From Dillenia suffruticosa (taxonomy: Eukaryota > Streptophyta > Magnoliopsida > Dilleniales > Dilleniaceae), in assembly GCA_033439265.1 (NCBI GenBank), contig JAVTVX010000016.1, forward strand, positions 16,166,701 to 16,230,700: DNA of 64,000 nt, written 5' to 3'. The translations under genes and the position numbers were made by a program. Positions 33,901-47,220 of the stretch are shown here, piece after piece. Numbering within the stretch: position 1 is the first letter of the stretch; each line of letters starts with the position of its first letter. The notes under the pieces were generated by a model. That model saw only the letters and a list, made by a program, of their open reading frames with translations, was not told the origin of the DNA and made no database searches.

Positions 33901-36069
33901 GGTCGGCAGTGGGCCGCGGGCCGGACTGGGCCACGGGTTGGACTGGGCCGCGGGCCTGCGGGCTTGCGGCTGGCGGCCTGTGGGCAAGCGCGTAGTGGCT
34001 AGGGCTCATGCTCGCGAGTTGGATCGCGCGCTCGTGAGCTGGATCGAGCACTTGCGTAGTGGGTCGCGCGCTGGAGTGCTTGCGCTGTGCTGGGGCGCGC
34101 TATGCTCGCACTGGGATTGCACGCTGGCTCGCGTTGGGATCGAGCGCTGGCTCGCTCGCTGGCGCTCGTGCAGGGGCACGCTAGCTCATGCAGAGGCACG
34201 CAGGGGCACGCTGGCGCTCGTACAGGAGCGTGCAGAGACGTGCATGGGCGAGTTAGCGCTCGCGCAGGAGCGTGCAGAGGCACGCATGGGCTCGTGCAGA
34301 GGCGTGCAAGGGCGCGCTAGGGCTCGCGCAGGGGCACGCTAGCGCTCGCGCTCGGGAGAGAGCGCAGTGCTCTGCACTGTCGCGGGCTCTGGCGCTGTCG
34401 CGCGAACTGCCATTGTCGTGCGCGCTGGTACGCTCGCGATGGTGCAGCGATGCGCTCGGCGGAGGATGGCAGCGGGAGAGAGAGAGATGTGGCGGCGGGT
34501 AGATCGGGAGAAGAGAGAAGAGAGGTGGAAAGAGAGAGAGAGAAAGAGGGAGAGAGAAAAGGGGAGAAGAAGAAGAAGAAGAAGTTGGTGATGGTGGTGG
34601 TGGCGGTAGGTCATGGCGGATGGAGCGAAACCGTCGCGGAGGAGGGCGGTGGCCGCGGAAGGTGAAGAGTCGGGGAGAGGGAAAGAGAAAGAGAGAGAGA
34701 GAAGGGGGAATTAGGGTTTTAATCCCTAATTTCCCAAATGCAGTGGGTGCTGCGTTTTGGCTCAAAATGCAGCACTCCGCTGTGGTTTTTTTTTTTTTTT
34801 TTGGTGTTACACTGTACCAATCCAATTGTTTTCCTAAAATCAGATATTCCTTCCATTACCCAAATTTCAACACACCCCAACTTTAAATGACTCTTGAATC
34901 TAAAGCAGACTATTCTAGAGGGAGGAATAAACCAAGGCACAACTACAATGATGGAAATCACCCTGGTGGAGGTATTTGTGCCTAAGAAGATCATACCATA
35001 AAATTGAGTTTGAAAACCGAGTTTGAAAAGAGCTGGCACCAACCGAATTTGGGAAGGAAAGCCCAATTAAGGACTTTCGAATCCCCGGCCCCCTAAGTTC
35101 CTTTGGCTGAAAAACCACATCCCTTCAACAGACACCCTCCAAATCACCCCAGTGGAATTGATGGTTTGATCCACCCAACTACTCACAAATCGATTTAGGA
35201 AGCCAGGCTTACTACATGGTATAAACCGGAACCGAGGATGTGAATGTTTGAATCAAGATAATTTGACCAGCAATGCTCAATGATTTAGACTTCCAGCCAA
35301 AAATTTTATTTTGAATCCGCTCAACCAAATACTATTACTAGGACCTACTAACCCTACTTTGAGTAATGAGTGCTCCTAAATATATTCTAAAGTCTTTCAT
35401 CAGATGAAACTGGCATTGCGAGGCCAAACATCTCTTCAGAGACAATGGGGCTCGACGGAAGACAAATAGTTTAGACTTTCATGGATTTATGACTAACCCA
35501 CTGTACTGAAAAAACTTAGGGATGCAGTCTAGAACTATGGCCATGACACTTAGCTTTGCATCCGCAAATAACAGGAAGTCATCGACAAAGAACTAGTGAG
35601 AAATAACTAGTTCTAAATCAGATGTTTGAATAGAACTCCATCTACCCTTACTAACTTGAGCCCGAATCATATATGATAGCTTTTCCACAACCAGAATAAA
35701 TAAGTAGAGAGACAAAGGAACACCTTGATTCAGACCTTTCCTTCCAAGCAAACTAGGTTTGAGCCTCCCATTCCAAAGCACCGCTAATTGTGAGTGGATA
35801 ACAACAAACATAATCAATTGTATCAATGGATCAAGGAACTAGAAATCCTACAAAATCTGACCCAAAAGTTCTAAACTAATGCTATCTTAAGTCAACTAAA
35901 GTTCAACTTTCAAAACCATTTTCCAACTGATACCCCTGGAAATACGAATAGAATGCACTACTTCTTGCATAATAATCATGTTATCTAATGGACTCTACGC
36001 AGGAAGAAAACTATTTTGAAAAGGGCTCACCACCTTTTGCAGAATAGGATGAAGTCTTTGGACTAGAAC
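30966..36069 (+). repeat. 5104-bp tandem repeat, copy 2
   Basis: Starts at aaatgaacc directly after LINE sequence ending ctagaac. All landmarks repeat at exactly +5104 relative to copy 1. The LTR part carries the 3' LTR's gatgtaatat variant, so the array arose from the 3' LTR. It contains no start of an LTR, only its last 1919 bp. Confidence 0.95.
34812..36069 (-). mobile_element. LINE reverse-transcriptase segment (tandem copy 2)
   Basis: Same sequence as 29708-30965, carried as part of tandem copy 2. It ends at the ctagaac junction where copy 3 begins. Confidence 0.9.
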
Positions 36070-39000
36070 AAATGAACCTTGTTTTGATAGGAAACCCTAC
36101 AGACTTTGGAGTGATCGAAACGACTTTCGGACGAGACTCGACGCTTCGAGAAAACCCTAGGTGAGGAGATTTCGACTCTAATTGATAAATTGGACGAATC
36201 TAGGATTGAATTTAAGATGAAAGGTTTTGTATATGCTTAGAGTGTAAGTGGAATGCGAATAGAATACAAATTATGAAATGAGTATATATGAATTGAAGGT
36301 TAAGTATAGAATGTTACAGAAATTTGATGATCTGATTTAGGTTGATCTTTTGGGGACTCGAGCGGTCAGATCCGATTTGGCTTGTCAGTAGGGAGTGACT
36401 TCCCTCCCGTAGAACTGTGAGTGGGACTTTGACATTCGCTATTGATTGAAAACCATGTTTCAAAAATATCTTTTAAATGACATGTTTCTGCAAAATGTAT
36501 GATTGTTATGACTTTCCAATATTTGATGTAATATTTTGTGACCTTTGGAGTGTCTTAACTGGTGACTTTATTGATATGCATCCATGAGTTTTGATAAACA
36601 TATATTGTGCCATATTTTCGACATATTGATATGTTTTAATGCTTCCACTGCATTGGCACATGGTTTTCAATGGATTTATTTACACATTTGGGCTGTATGC
36701 CCGGCCGACTTTATGATATTATGATTTGGGCTGTATGCCCGGCTGACTTTATGATATTATGCATTGGGCTGTATGCCCGGCTGACGTTATGATATTATGC
36801 ATGGGGCTATATGCCCGGCTGATATGGTGATGGGATGCATGGGGCTACGTGCCCGGCTGATATGATATTGTGATCCGTAGCTACGAAGGACATCTGGTAG
36901 AGGCACCCCTTGTGTCCGGATACGCTTCGGCCGGAGGTATCCGCCAGATTGTCGTGTGTATGGGTGTCCCAGGTTGACCCTCATCGGAGAGGACGTTGAG
37001 TACGGCTCCGTCTAGCACCAGGCGGGGGCACCATACACGGCTGACTAGTTATATGTACATTATTATTATTTACAGGCTAGTTGGGGTAGTCTGTGGCCAA
37101 CATTGGGGCAGAGAGCCATTCTTTAATACTTGCATTTGGAAAAAACCCCCAATGCGCCGTCCTTGGTCGAGGTAGACCATTGCCGGGAATATTTCATTGG
37201 CCGGCTCTTCATGACATTGATGTAAAATTTTGGGATGCATATCTTGCTTTCTGATGTGTGCGTATTATATATGATTTTGAAATAACATGATCGGTTTGCA
37301 CAGTGGATATTTCCTTATCTTATGCTTTGACACTCCAAATTCACCTCGATATTGATAGTATGGTGTCAATCCCCTCACTTACTGAGTATCCTCCCATAGA
37401 TACTCATCCCTCACTTTCTTTCCCACAGGATTAGTGTTGGATCGAGGAGATACCACTGGGATTGGGTATGGATATTTTCCATCTCTTCCGCTATGATGAT
37501 TGGTGATATTATTATATATTGGAGATTTTAGATTGACCAATGTATTTATATAAATTTTCTGGGATGACTGTATAATTGATGGATATTTATTTTTGAAACT
37601 TTCGTGTTGATTATTTCATTGCATTGAGGCATTTGTAAATATTTAAAAATAACTTGGGAATTTATTTTATATATGCGTAGAATTTAAGTCCGCTCGGTGT
37701 GGCGGCTGCTCATGCTCTAGTTGGGCATGACAGTAGAGGTCTGTTGCTAGGACTGCTATGAACTTTATAGCCTTGCGTTGTTCTGGATGTTGGCTGGGAT
37801 ATCTGTTGATTTTGGAGAGGCCGGGATGGTCAATTTTTTATTTTTATAGGATGAATGTCATATACAGGTGAAATTGTACATGGGAAACCTCCGATTTATG
37901 GGGAGGTTCTGTCCGATTTTCTGTAAAAATACAGCCGGCATCCAGGGACAACGGGCGGCTGTTCACGATCCCGGTTCGGGGCGTGACAGGTCTACCGCGA
38001 CCGATGACAGGCGCACCGGGAGTGTTATATGTAAGTTTATTTAAAGTACTCTCTACCCTGGCGTTGGCGACGAACCTCGTCCAGGTGCTAGACTTGGAGA
38101 GGATATCCAAATCCAAATCCAAATCCTCCCCCTTTCGAGTTCAACCTGGCTAGTACTGTGTCGATAATCAAATCACGACAACTCGTGGTATACCCCAGGC
38201 CTAAGCATATCCGGACGCCACCAAAGCGTCTCTCACGATATCCTTCGTAGCTACGGAACAATACATATCAAAACCCTCAAGGCCAAAATCAATATCATAT
38301 CAAAATGTACCGAAATCAGGTTCATAAACCAATGCAACATATAGCATAAAATGACACATTATACATTTCAATCATATGGATGCATAATTTCACAATTCAA
38401 CACAGTTTTTGGACACTCCATCGATTCACCAAAATCAATTTTAAAACCAGTTAAAACATTTCAAGCATACGACAAATCATGCTCATTATCAAAATATTGT
38501 AAAATAGGGTTTACATATTAGACAAAGCATTGAAATAAATCCTACTCACCTATACGGGAGGGTGATCATTCTATTTTCAAAGCCAATTCAAATCTAACCG
38601 CTCAAGTCTCCAATGAGATTTTCCTAATTAATCATCACAATTCGATATCAATTAAGGGCCTTGTAATTTTCCAACCAATGCTATCTAATTTGACAAAGTT
38701 TGTCCAAAGGTTGAAGAGATTTTGTTTCTCTCACCTAGGGTTCCTTGGATCTCAGATCTAGCTTTCGTTCGCCCGTCGGTTTGGTCTAAAACCTGAATGC
38801 TTCCAAATTTGAAACAATTGTGAGCAGTTTAAGTCCAATTACTAAAGAATTTTGAAACCCTAGTACGAAAATCGAAATTTTGAGTCATTTACCTTCGCAG
38901 AGGCTCACGGACTGTCACGGGCCGTCGCGGGCTCATGGTTGATGGGCCGGCGGGCCTGGTGGGCCTGCGGGCCTGATGGGTCTGGCTGGCTAGGAGGGCC

Positions 39001-41173
39001 TGCGGGTCGGCAGTGGGCCGCGGGCCGGACTGGGCCACGGGTTGGACTGGGCCGCGGGCCTGCGGGCTTGCGGCTGGCGGCCTGTGGGCAAGCGCGTAGT
39101 GGCTAGGGCTCATGCTCGCGAGTTGGATCGCGCGCTCGTGAGCTGGATCGAGCACTTGCGTAGTGGGTCGCGCGCTGGAGTGCTTGCGCTGTGCTGGGGC
39201 GCGCTATGCTCGCACTGGGATTGCACGCTGGCTCGCGTTGGGATCGAGCGCTGGCTCGCTCGCTGGCGCTCGTGCAGGGGCACGCTAGCTCATGCAGAGG
39301 CACGCAGGGGCACGCTGGCGCTCGTACAGGAGCGTGCAGAGACGTGCATGGGCGAGTTAGCGCTCGCGCAGGAGCGTGCAGAGGCACGCATGGGCTCGTG
39401 CAGAGGCGTGCAAGGGCGCGCTAGGGCTCGCGCAGGGGCACGCTAGCGCTCGCGCTCGGGAGAGAGCGCAGTGCTCTGCACTGTCGCGGGCTCTGGCGCT
39501 GTCGCGCGAACTGCCATTGTCGTGCGCGCTGGTACGCTCGCGATGGTGCAGCGATGCGCTCGGCGGAGGATGGCAGCGGGAGAGAGAGAGATGTGGCGGC
39601 GGGTAGATCGGGAGAAGAGAGAAGAGAGGTGGAAAGAGAGAGAGAGAAAGAGGGAGAGAGAAAAGGGGAGAAGAAGAAGAAGAAGAAGTTGGTGATGGTG
39701 GTGGTGGCGGTAGGTCATGGCGGATGGAGCGAAACCGTCGCGGAGGAGGGCGGTGGCCGCGGAAGGTGAAGAGTCGGGGAGAGGGAAAGAGAAAGAGAGA
39801 GAGAGAAGGGGGAATTAGGGTTTTAATCCCTAATTTCCCAAATGCAGTGGGTGCTGCGTTTTGGCTCAAAATGCAGCACTCCGCTGTGGTTTTTTTTTTT
39901 TTTTTTGGTGTTACACTGTACCAATCCAATTGTTTTCCTAAAATCAGATATTCCTTCCATTACCCAAATTTCAACACACCCCAACTTTAAATGACTCTTG
40001 AATCTAAAGCAGACTATTCTAGAGGGAGGAATAAACCAAGGCACAACTACAATGATGGAAATCACCCTGGTGGAGGTATTTGTGCCTAAGAAGATCATAC
40101 CATAAAATTGAGTTTGAAAACCGAGTTTGAAAAGAGCTGGCACCAACCGAATTTGGGAAGGAAAGCCCAATTAAGGACTTTCGAATCCCCGGCCCCCTAA
40201 GTTCCTTTGGCTGAAAAACCACATCCCTTCAACAGACACCCTCCAAATCACCCCAGTGGAATTGATGGTTTGATCCACCCAACTACTCACAAATCGATTT
40301 AGGAAGCCAGGCTTACTACATGGTATAAACCGGAACCGAGGATGTGAATGTTTGAATCAAGATAATTTGACCAGCAATGCTCAATGATTTAGACTTCCAG
40401 CCAAAAATTTTATTTTGAATCCGCTCAACCAAATACTATTACTAGGACCTACTAACCCTACTTTGAGTAATGAGTGCTCCTAAATATATTCTAAAGTCTT
40501 TCATCAGATGAAACTGGCATTGCGAGGCCAAACATCTCTTCAGAGACAATGGGGCTCGACGGAAGACAAATAGTTTAGACTTTCATGGATTTATGACTAA
40601 CCCACTGTACTGAAAAAACTTAGGGATGCAGTCTAGAACTATGGCCATGACACTTAGCTTTGCATCCGCAAATAACAGGAAGTCATCGACAAAGAACTAG
40701 TGAGAAATAACTAGTTCTAAATCAGATGTTTGAATAGAACTCCATCTACCCTTACTAACTTGAGCCCGAATCATATATGATAGCTTTTCCACAACCAGAA
40801 TAAATAAGTAGAGAGACAAAGGAACACCTTGATTCAGACCTTTCCTTCCAAGCAAACTAGGTTTGAGCCTCCCATTCCAAAGCACCGCTAATTGTGAGTG
40901 GATAACAACAAACATAATCAATTGTATCAATGGATCAAGGAACTAGAAATCCTACAAAATCTGACCCAAAAGTTCTAAACTAATGCTATCTTAAGTCAAC
41001 TAAAGTTCAACTTTCAAAACCATTTTCCAACTGATACCCCTGGAAATACGAATAGAATGCACTACTTCTTGCATAATAATCATGTTATCTAATGGACTCT
41101 ACGCAGGAAGAAAACTATTTTGAAAAGGGCTCACCACCTTTTGCAGAATAGGATGAAGTCTTTGGACTAGAAC
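36070..41173 (+). repeat. 5104-bp tandem repeat, copy 3
   Basis: Identical in layout to copy 2. Its right edge, ctagaac at 41173, continues into LINE sequence not seen in copies 1 and 2, so this is the edge with the ancestral LINE. The LTR and LINE breakpoints share AAC. Confidence 0.95.
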
Positions 41174-44100
41174 TTTTGTCAAAACTTTATACCCTATTCA
41201 GTAAGTAAATCAGTCAAAACTCATTCAATCCACTCGGGCAAGCCATTTTTGGGATTAAGACAATGAGTGCCTAAAGGAATTCCAACGTGAAAGAGCCATC
41301 ATGGAAGGCCTCACTTACAAACTAGTACAGAGCAGGATGGATAATATCCTAAAAATAGTGATTGGATGTCGTCCTGCCTTGGGGCTTTAAGCCCTTTCAT
41401 AGAAAAAACCATAGATGTGAACTCAAGCAACATAATGGGGTGACAAAGCTTATCCTGATCCTCCGTCCCAATAGCCTATTACTATCTATCCAATCCAACA
41501 GGCCCACAGTTGAGGGGTGACATTTGAGAATAATTCTGTGACATACAAGGTCGCTTGATCCTTGAGTGTACTTTGATGTGAGCACCATTCCCCATTAATC
41601 TTTAGTTAAGAAATCCGATTACAATTACGGTGGATAATAGTAGACAAATAGTAGAAACGAGTGTTCCTGTCCCCTGGAAAACTAATGGATCTTAGATTTT
41701 TGGTGCAAAGCATTCTTCCATGTCCAAAACCATGTATTACTCCTTCAATAAATGGCTTTCCAATTAGTACCAAAAAACCAATATGTCATAACCCAAGGAC
41801 TTTGAAATACCCTATAACCGAGTCTCAAGACATTGCTTCCTATGAAAGATGTTACCAAAGGCATCCTTATTCTAGGTTTTGAGGCCTGAGATGATAGACA
41901 ATATCGACAATAGAAGAGATCGCCTGTCATCCCCACTACACCAAGCTGCAGAAAAGACCTATTGATTCAATGAATGTCTAAACCAAGCAGGCTCAAAACA
42001 GAAAGGATAAGACCTTGCAGGGGAGCAGAAGTCATACATGTATAATGGAGTATCGGATGGTGGTTACCATGAAGATGGGGCAAGTTAATCACCCTTGCTT
42101 CAGGGAAAGTGGTACTACTCTGAGAGTCTCTAGCACTCAGTCTAAATGCCCTCCAAGAATAACCACACCATTTTGCTTGAGGTAAACGGACTTCCAATAG
42201 CACCAACATCATGTAAGCTCTCTCTATTATTGGTTATTGCCTGATCGACAATATCATTAAAATCCTTCAACACAAATCATGCCTCATTAGTCATAGCTGC
42301 CAATTCATAGAAATCCCCCAAACTTCTAATTTCTTCCTATTACGAGGTTGAATATAAACATTAGTGATGAACCAGACAACCCTACCTGACTAAACAAGGC
42401 AATGGACCAACTAATCTAAATTGAATATCACCATAACTTCAACACAATCTGATTTCAATAACAACCACAAATCTCCCCAGAAACCCAAAATCAGAAGAGT
42501 AATCTCCCAATCATAACCCTTACGTTTTAGAAATCCATGGAGTTGCTAAGTACTATGTTTAGTTTCAGTAAAGCAAACCATGTCTGGACAATGAATTTTA
42601 AGTAATTCCTTTACGACATGGTAAAGCTGAGGATTGCATACTCCACTCACATTCCAAGTAAACAGTCTAAATTACAAATTCATATCAAAACAAAATATGA
42701 GAGAAAATATCATACTAGCAAACTATCAGTCCCATTCAATACCATGTCTCCGCCTCCTTACCGATATTATGTGGAGCGATCCCAATAGGAACTAGCCTCT
42801 TTGCATCATCACCGACCATAATATGTTTTGGGTTCATCAAGATGCTCCACATTGATGTTTAATAGTACCACAGAGTTTAGGGAGGTCCCTGAGGTTTGGG
42901 AACTAGGTCACTAGATCTAGCCAACTGTCTATCTTCATCAAACTATCAGATTATAGGACCCGATTACTACAAAATTGGTGAGAGTTAGTATTGAGGATAG
43001 TATTTTCAAGGGACAGAAGCTGACTTCATTAGCTGAATAGAAGATGATAATGGTATCCCAAGACCCAAGTTGGAATGTAAAAGCATTTGGGGACAAAATT
43101 TTAGCGTGGATGTCCAACAAGAAAGAAAAACAATGACATCAAAAATGGGGTTTGAGGGTAAATTTGTGGTCTTTGAAGAGGGAGGGTCAGTTTGGTTCTT
43201 GCAAGCCCAACAATAAATAGGCCACTTTAAGATCCAAAAATGGTAAGGGTTTAGGTTTGTCTGGGCTTGGCCTAGTGTTGTGTCTCTGGCCTTTGGGCCT
43301 TCTTACCTAGTGGCAATGGTCTATGTCCTACAATGCATTTCCACACCCATGCTGTGCCCGATGGTTTTTCCATAATAATCAGTATTGAGACAAGGGTAGA
43401 CAAAGAGGCATCCCGTTCGATCATTGACTACAAACCAGTGAACAATTACTCAACTTGCTACCAGCCGAAGTTGTAAGGTTGGCTAGTCAGCAACCATTTT
43501 GTCAAGCTCTTTGTCAAACTTGCATCCATGGATTGAATCCTACTTCTGCTCCTAAATTAGCCACCTTTGAAATAGATGAGTGCTCCTTAGGATTTGTCAA
43601 GACAGTAACAATTCCATTATAGGTTTCTTTATTTTCAGAACTCTACCTGGCGTTGGTTTTTTGAGTGTCCTACCCAACCATATCCAAAGCAGATTAGGTG
43701 TAAGCCCTTATATTCAACCCTTTGGATCCTCTTTCGATTTTGGATGCTAGGGAACAGGGCCTTCAACAAATTTATCTACACGCATATGTGAGCATACTTG
43801 CCAGGTTAAGCATTTGCCATGTTCATACCTATGTGAAGATGGCAGACCAATTGTTTTCTTGCTCTGTAAAACACCTCCTTATCAAATAGTTGGATTGGAG
43901 TCTAGGGAAGTATACCTAACAGTCATCTGGTGGATCTCTATTTTTGTAGGTACAAACCATGTCTGCCACTTTATTACTACCAAGTAGTGATCTTGGATGA
44001 TCCATGGTCCGCCAACCGTGGCCTGACAATAATCAAACTATTTAGAGAGTTTTGCGTGGTAAAAATCATTGCTAATATCAATCTATTCCATCTCTCTCTC

Positions 44101-44650
44101 AACTTTCCAAAGAGATAGGATATAATTTCTCAGAAAGTGGTACCTCACAGTCTTACTCCATAGTTTTACTATCATCGATGACTTCTACCAGCACTAAAAA
44201 AAAAGTAACTACTCATCCAAGATGTAGACTTTTGGGATCTTTAAATTTGTTTGGACATCCTATGTCTCCTCTTCAGCATCTAAAATTTCATTAGAATCTG
44301 AAAGTATCATAGAATCTGATAGAGCAATTGGTTGGTCTAACCTGAGGAGGGAGTCCCTAAAGCTCCAATGAAGCATTGGCGAGTCCTCCTTGTTGTTACC
44401 ATCGACTCACTTGGTATTTTGTTGGAGGTGGTCAACTTCTTCCATCGAGAGGCCATGCCCTCCTTTAGTCTCACCGGAAGTGGAAGCAATCAAAATATGG
44501 AGTGGCGCAATTGCCACTATAGCACAATTAATGGTCTTGTGGATAGAAAGTCAAGAGTCGAGAAAAATGAGCTCCAAACATATTTATAGCAATGGAAGGG
44601 AGAGCATTTTGATTGAAAAGGTATTACTAATGGAGTTTGAAGTTTTAATA
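39916..44650 (-). mobile_element. LINE body: ORF1-like (DUF4283, CCHC), endonuclease and reverse transcriptase
   Basis: Read on the minus strand from a probable ORF1 start near 44456 (MASRWKKL), this region shows a DUF4283-like domain near 43880-44080 (DYCQATVGGPWIIQDHYLVV), a decayed CCHC knuckle near 43645-43705 (LICFGYGWVGHSKN, with two of the expected cysteines lost), a spacer, an endonuclease-like segment near 41960-42210 (ARVINLPHLHGNHHPIL) and the reverse transcriptase at 39916-41170. This is the plant L1-type LINE layout. Stops and shifts are numerous. The 5' end near 44.65 kb is approximate; no target duplication was found. Confidence 0.82.
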
Positions 44651-44881
44651 TAAAAAAAATCTCTCGATTGGATACATCTATTGATAATAAACTGGTCCAC
44701 ATAAAATTGCCTCACTTGGAAGATGAATCACCAAATGGACTATTATAGTAAAGAAGGAAACATGGAGCATTTTTTCCATATGATAGAGTAATTGCAGCAC
44801 AAGACTAAAGTCTTAATAGATACCCGATGTTTAAAAATTTTGCACAAAGAGTTTTGATGATATTAGAAAGTCCAATCAGTA

Positions 44882-47220
44882 TCAAAGCAACCTTCTTTTG
44901 CATAAAACCTCATAAGGCAATTGGAAGAGATCTTGCATCAAGACATAACAATCATGAGACTTGAGATTCATAAGTTTACACTTCTTCATGCTTACACACC
45001 TTGAAATATTTAAGATATAGCCATCAGACACCTTAATTTCTTTCAAAACTGTATAGAAAATTTTTTCTTGTTCTTTGTTAAGGAGTAACAAGTTATTGGT
45101 ATAGATTTTTTTCTATTAGGAAGCAAGCATGGTTATAATTCACGTCTGATATCCATTTCCCTTAAATCAAGATGTGCCTTTAAATTATCTTTGGATTTTC
45201 AAGAATCATTGAGAATCGTCAAAACTGTGATTTCACAACTTTCTTTTCAATATGCATAATATCAATATTATAACGCAATAAGTTGTCATACCAACAAGGT
45301 AACTCAAAAAAAAAATGATCTTCTTTTTCTACACTTCAACATCATTTGTGTCATCTTCATTTTCCATGTCTTCGATTTCTGCTTCACCATGACTCTCAGT
45401 ATGATTCATAGTATCTCTTTTCCTTGCTTGTCTACTACCCTTTCTCAAATCTGATGAATTTTTGAAAAATGAAAGAACAACCTATACTCTTCTTAATATC
45501 TTTAAATCAAAAATTGCAGTAGGTACATCTCTCCACTCTTCAGTCCTATCAAACAATTGGCATCAATATCAAAATCTATTATCCATATCCAACCACTATC
45601 GATGACCCATGTAGCAAAATCTCCAACCATTTGTTAACCATTTTGAGAAGGTATTAATACCATAAGTTGGATAAGCATAATGACCTTTTGTACTCAATCC
45701 AAGCAAATTTGCATACGTTGAAAGTTATTAGTGGTCCACAACAAGGTAGCATGCAGACAAAATGACTCTTTTTTTGAAGCATCATATGTATTAACTCATT
45801 GTCATAATTGATTCAACTCTTTAATCAGTGGTTGCAAATAAATATCGATATCATTACTAAGCCCTTTTTCACCGTGAATAATCATGGATAAAATCAAATA
45901 ACTAGGTCTAATGCTGTAGATAATGCTTATAAATTTGAATGGATTGAAAACATTACTCGTTAATCCAAATCTCACAATCCTTGAATCAACTGCAATATCA
46001 GGATAAAGTGTATCAAAATATTTCCAAACTTTCAGATCTGTTGGATGTCTTAACAGCCAATCCTTTGTACAATTCTCATCGTGCCAACTTATGAGATTTA
46101 AGATATTGGTGAAGACAGATAACATCTTAATAGAGGAATCAAAGAAAGATATTTTAATATTTTTATCGATTTTTCTTTCTCATTTTGCAATCTTGATTTG
46201 GCAACCATTGAGATAAACCACAAGCGGGTAGCAACTTTGCTTCATACTATCAATCCAATATAATATATAATTATTTGGATAGCATGTATTTTTCAGATAA
46301 TTAAGGCATAAAATCTTAATAAACTTCTTAAATATAACAGATGGCTTAGGAATATGTACATGTGGAAAGACAACACTTAAAACTTAATAGGTCAGTAAAT
46401 GACACAGAATCTCACACATACATGCACTTAAAGTGGTATAAAGTAACAACAAAGACAGATTAAAAATATCTAAGCAACCAAGATAAAGCTGTTTACTCAC
46501 ATCTTCAAACAACTTTAAGAATGTAGGATTATTCATATTTTGCTCCTCTATGCCATGACTGGTGTCAACTGTACACTAATTTGACATACCTACAATGACA
46601 GCAAACTGAGCCTTATTCTCAAAATTTAGGATCGGCCATTTGAGAGACAAATTTATAAAAGATTGGAAAAAGAGAAAAAAAGAAGAAAATATATATAAAA
46701 AAATACATAAAAAGAAAAAGAAAATAAAGAAAATAAAATAAAATAAATATAAATATAAATATAAAACTCAATAGATAAATATCTAAAAGATATTGGTTTA
46801 ATTTGACATACATACGTTCTCTATTTCTAACTCGTGATCATTTGGATCATTATTATGATTTTCAAATACATCTCTTAATAACTCCTCCATATCTTTAATA
46901 CAAATATTTTGATTTTCTGGTTCTATAGGTTGTGATTGGCATTGTAAAACACTAGACAATGAAAATCCAGAAGTTATAGGAAAAGTTTCTTTATGAAATA
47001 CCTAACAATTTTATAATTAAATGATACCATCACATATTAAATGTTTCTCTGCTTTGTCACGAGATTGCCGGTAAACATCACAACGCCATACACAAGGACA
47101 TGTAATTTTTCTACCCTCACTTGAATATTCAAATGCAGAATTCAAAAACCTTTTTGTTTTGATTTCATATTCAGTACTCAATATTAACTTTTGCATTCAA
47201 AATTTATCCATTTCTTAAAC
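44882..47220 (-). pseudogene. TNP2-type CACTA transposase remnant, second lineage
   Basis: On the minus strand a Transpos_assoc-like segment (ITCPCVWRC, HLICDG, near 47040-47130) is followed by an acidic stretch (NNDPNDHELEIENV, near 46820), Transposase_21 blocks (KLFEDVSKQLYLGC near 46490; WLLRHPTDLKVWKYFDTLYPDI near 46000; DIYLQPLIKELNQL ending at 45802) and a DUF4218-like piece (GYILNISRC, LKSHDCYVLMQDLFQLP, 44882-45091). It diverges strongly from the TNP2 copies in CACTA-1 and CACTA-2, so it belongs to another CACTA lineage. Stops and frameshifts are frequent. I found no CACTA termini flanking it. Confidence 0.82.
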
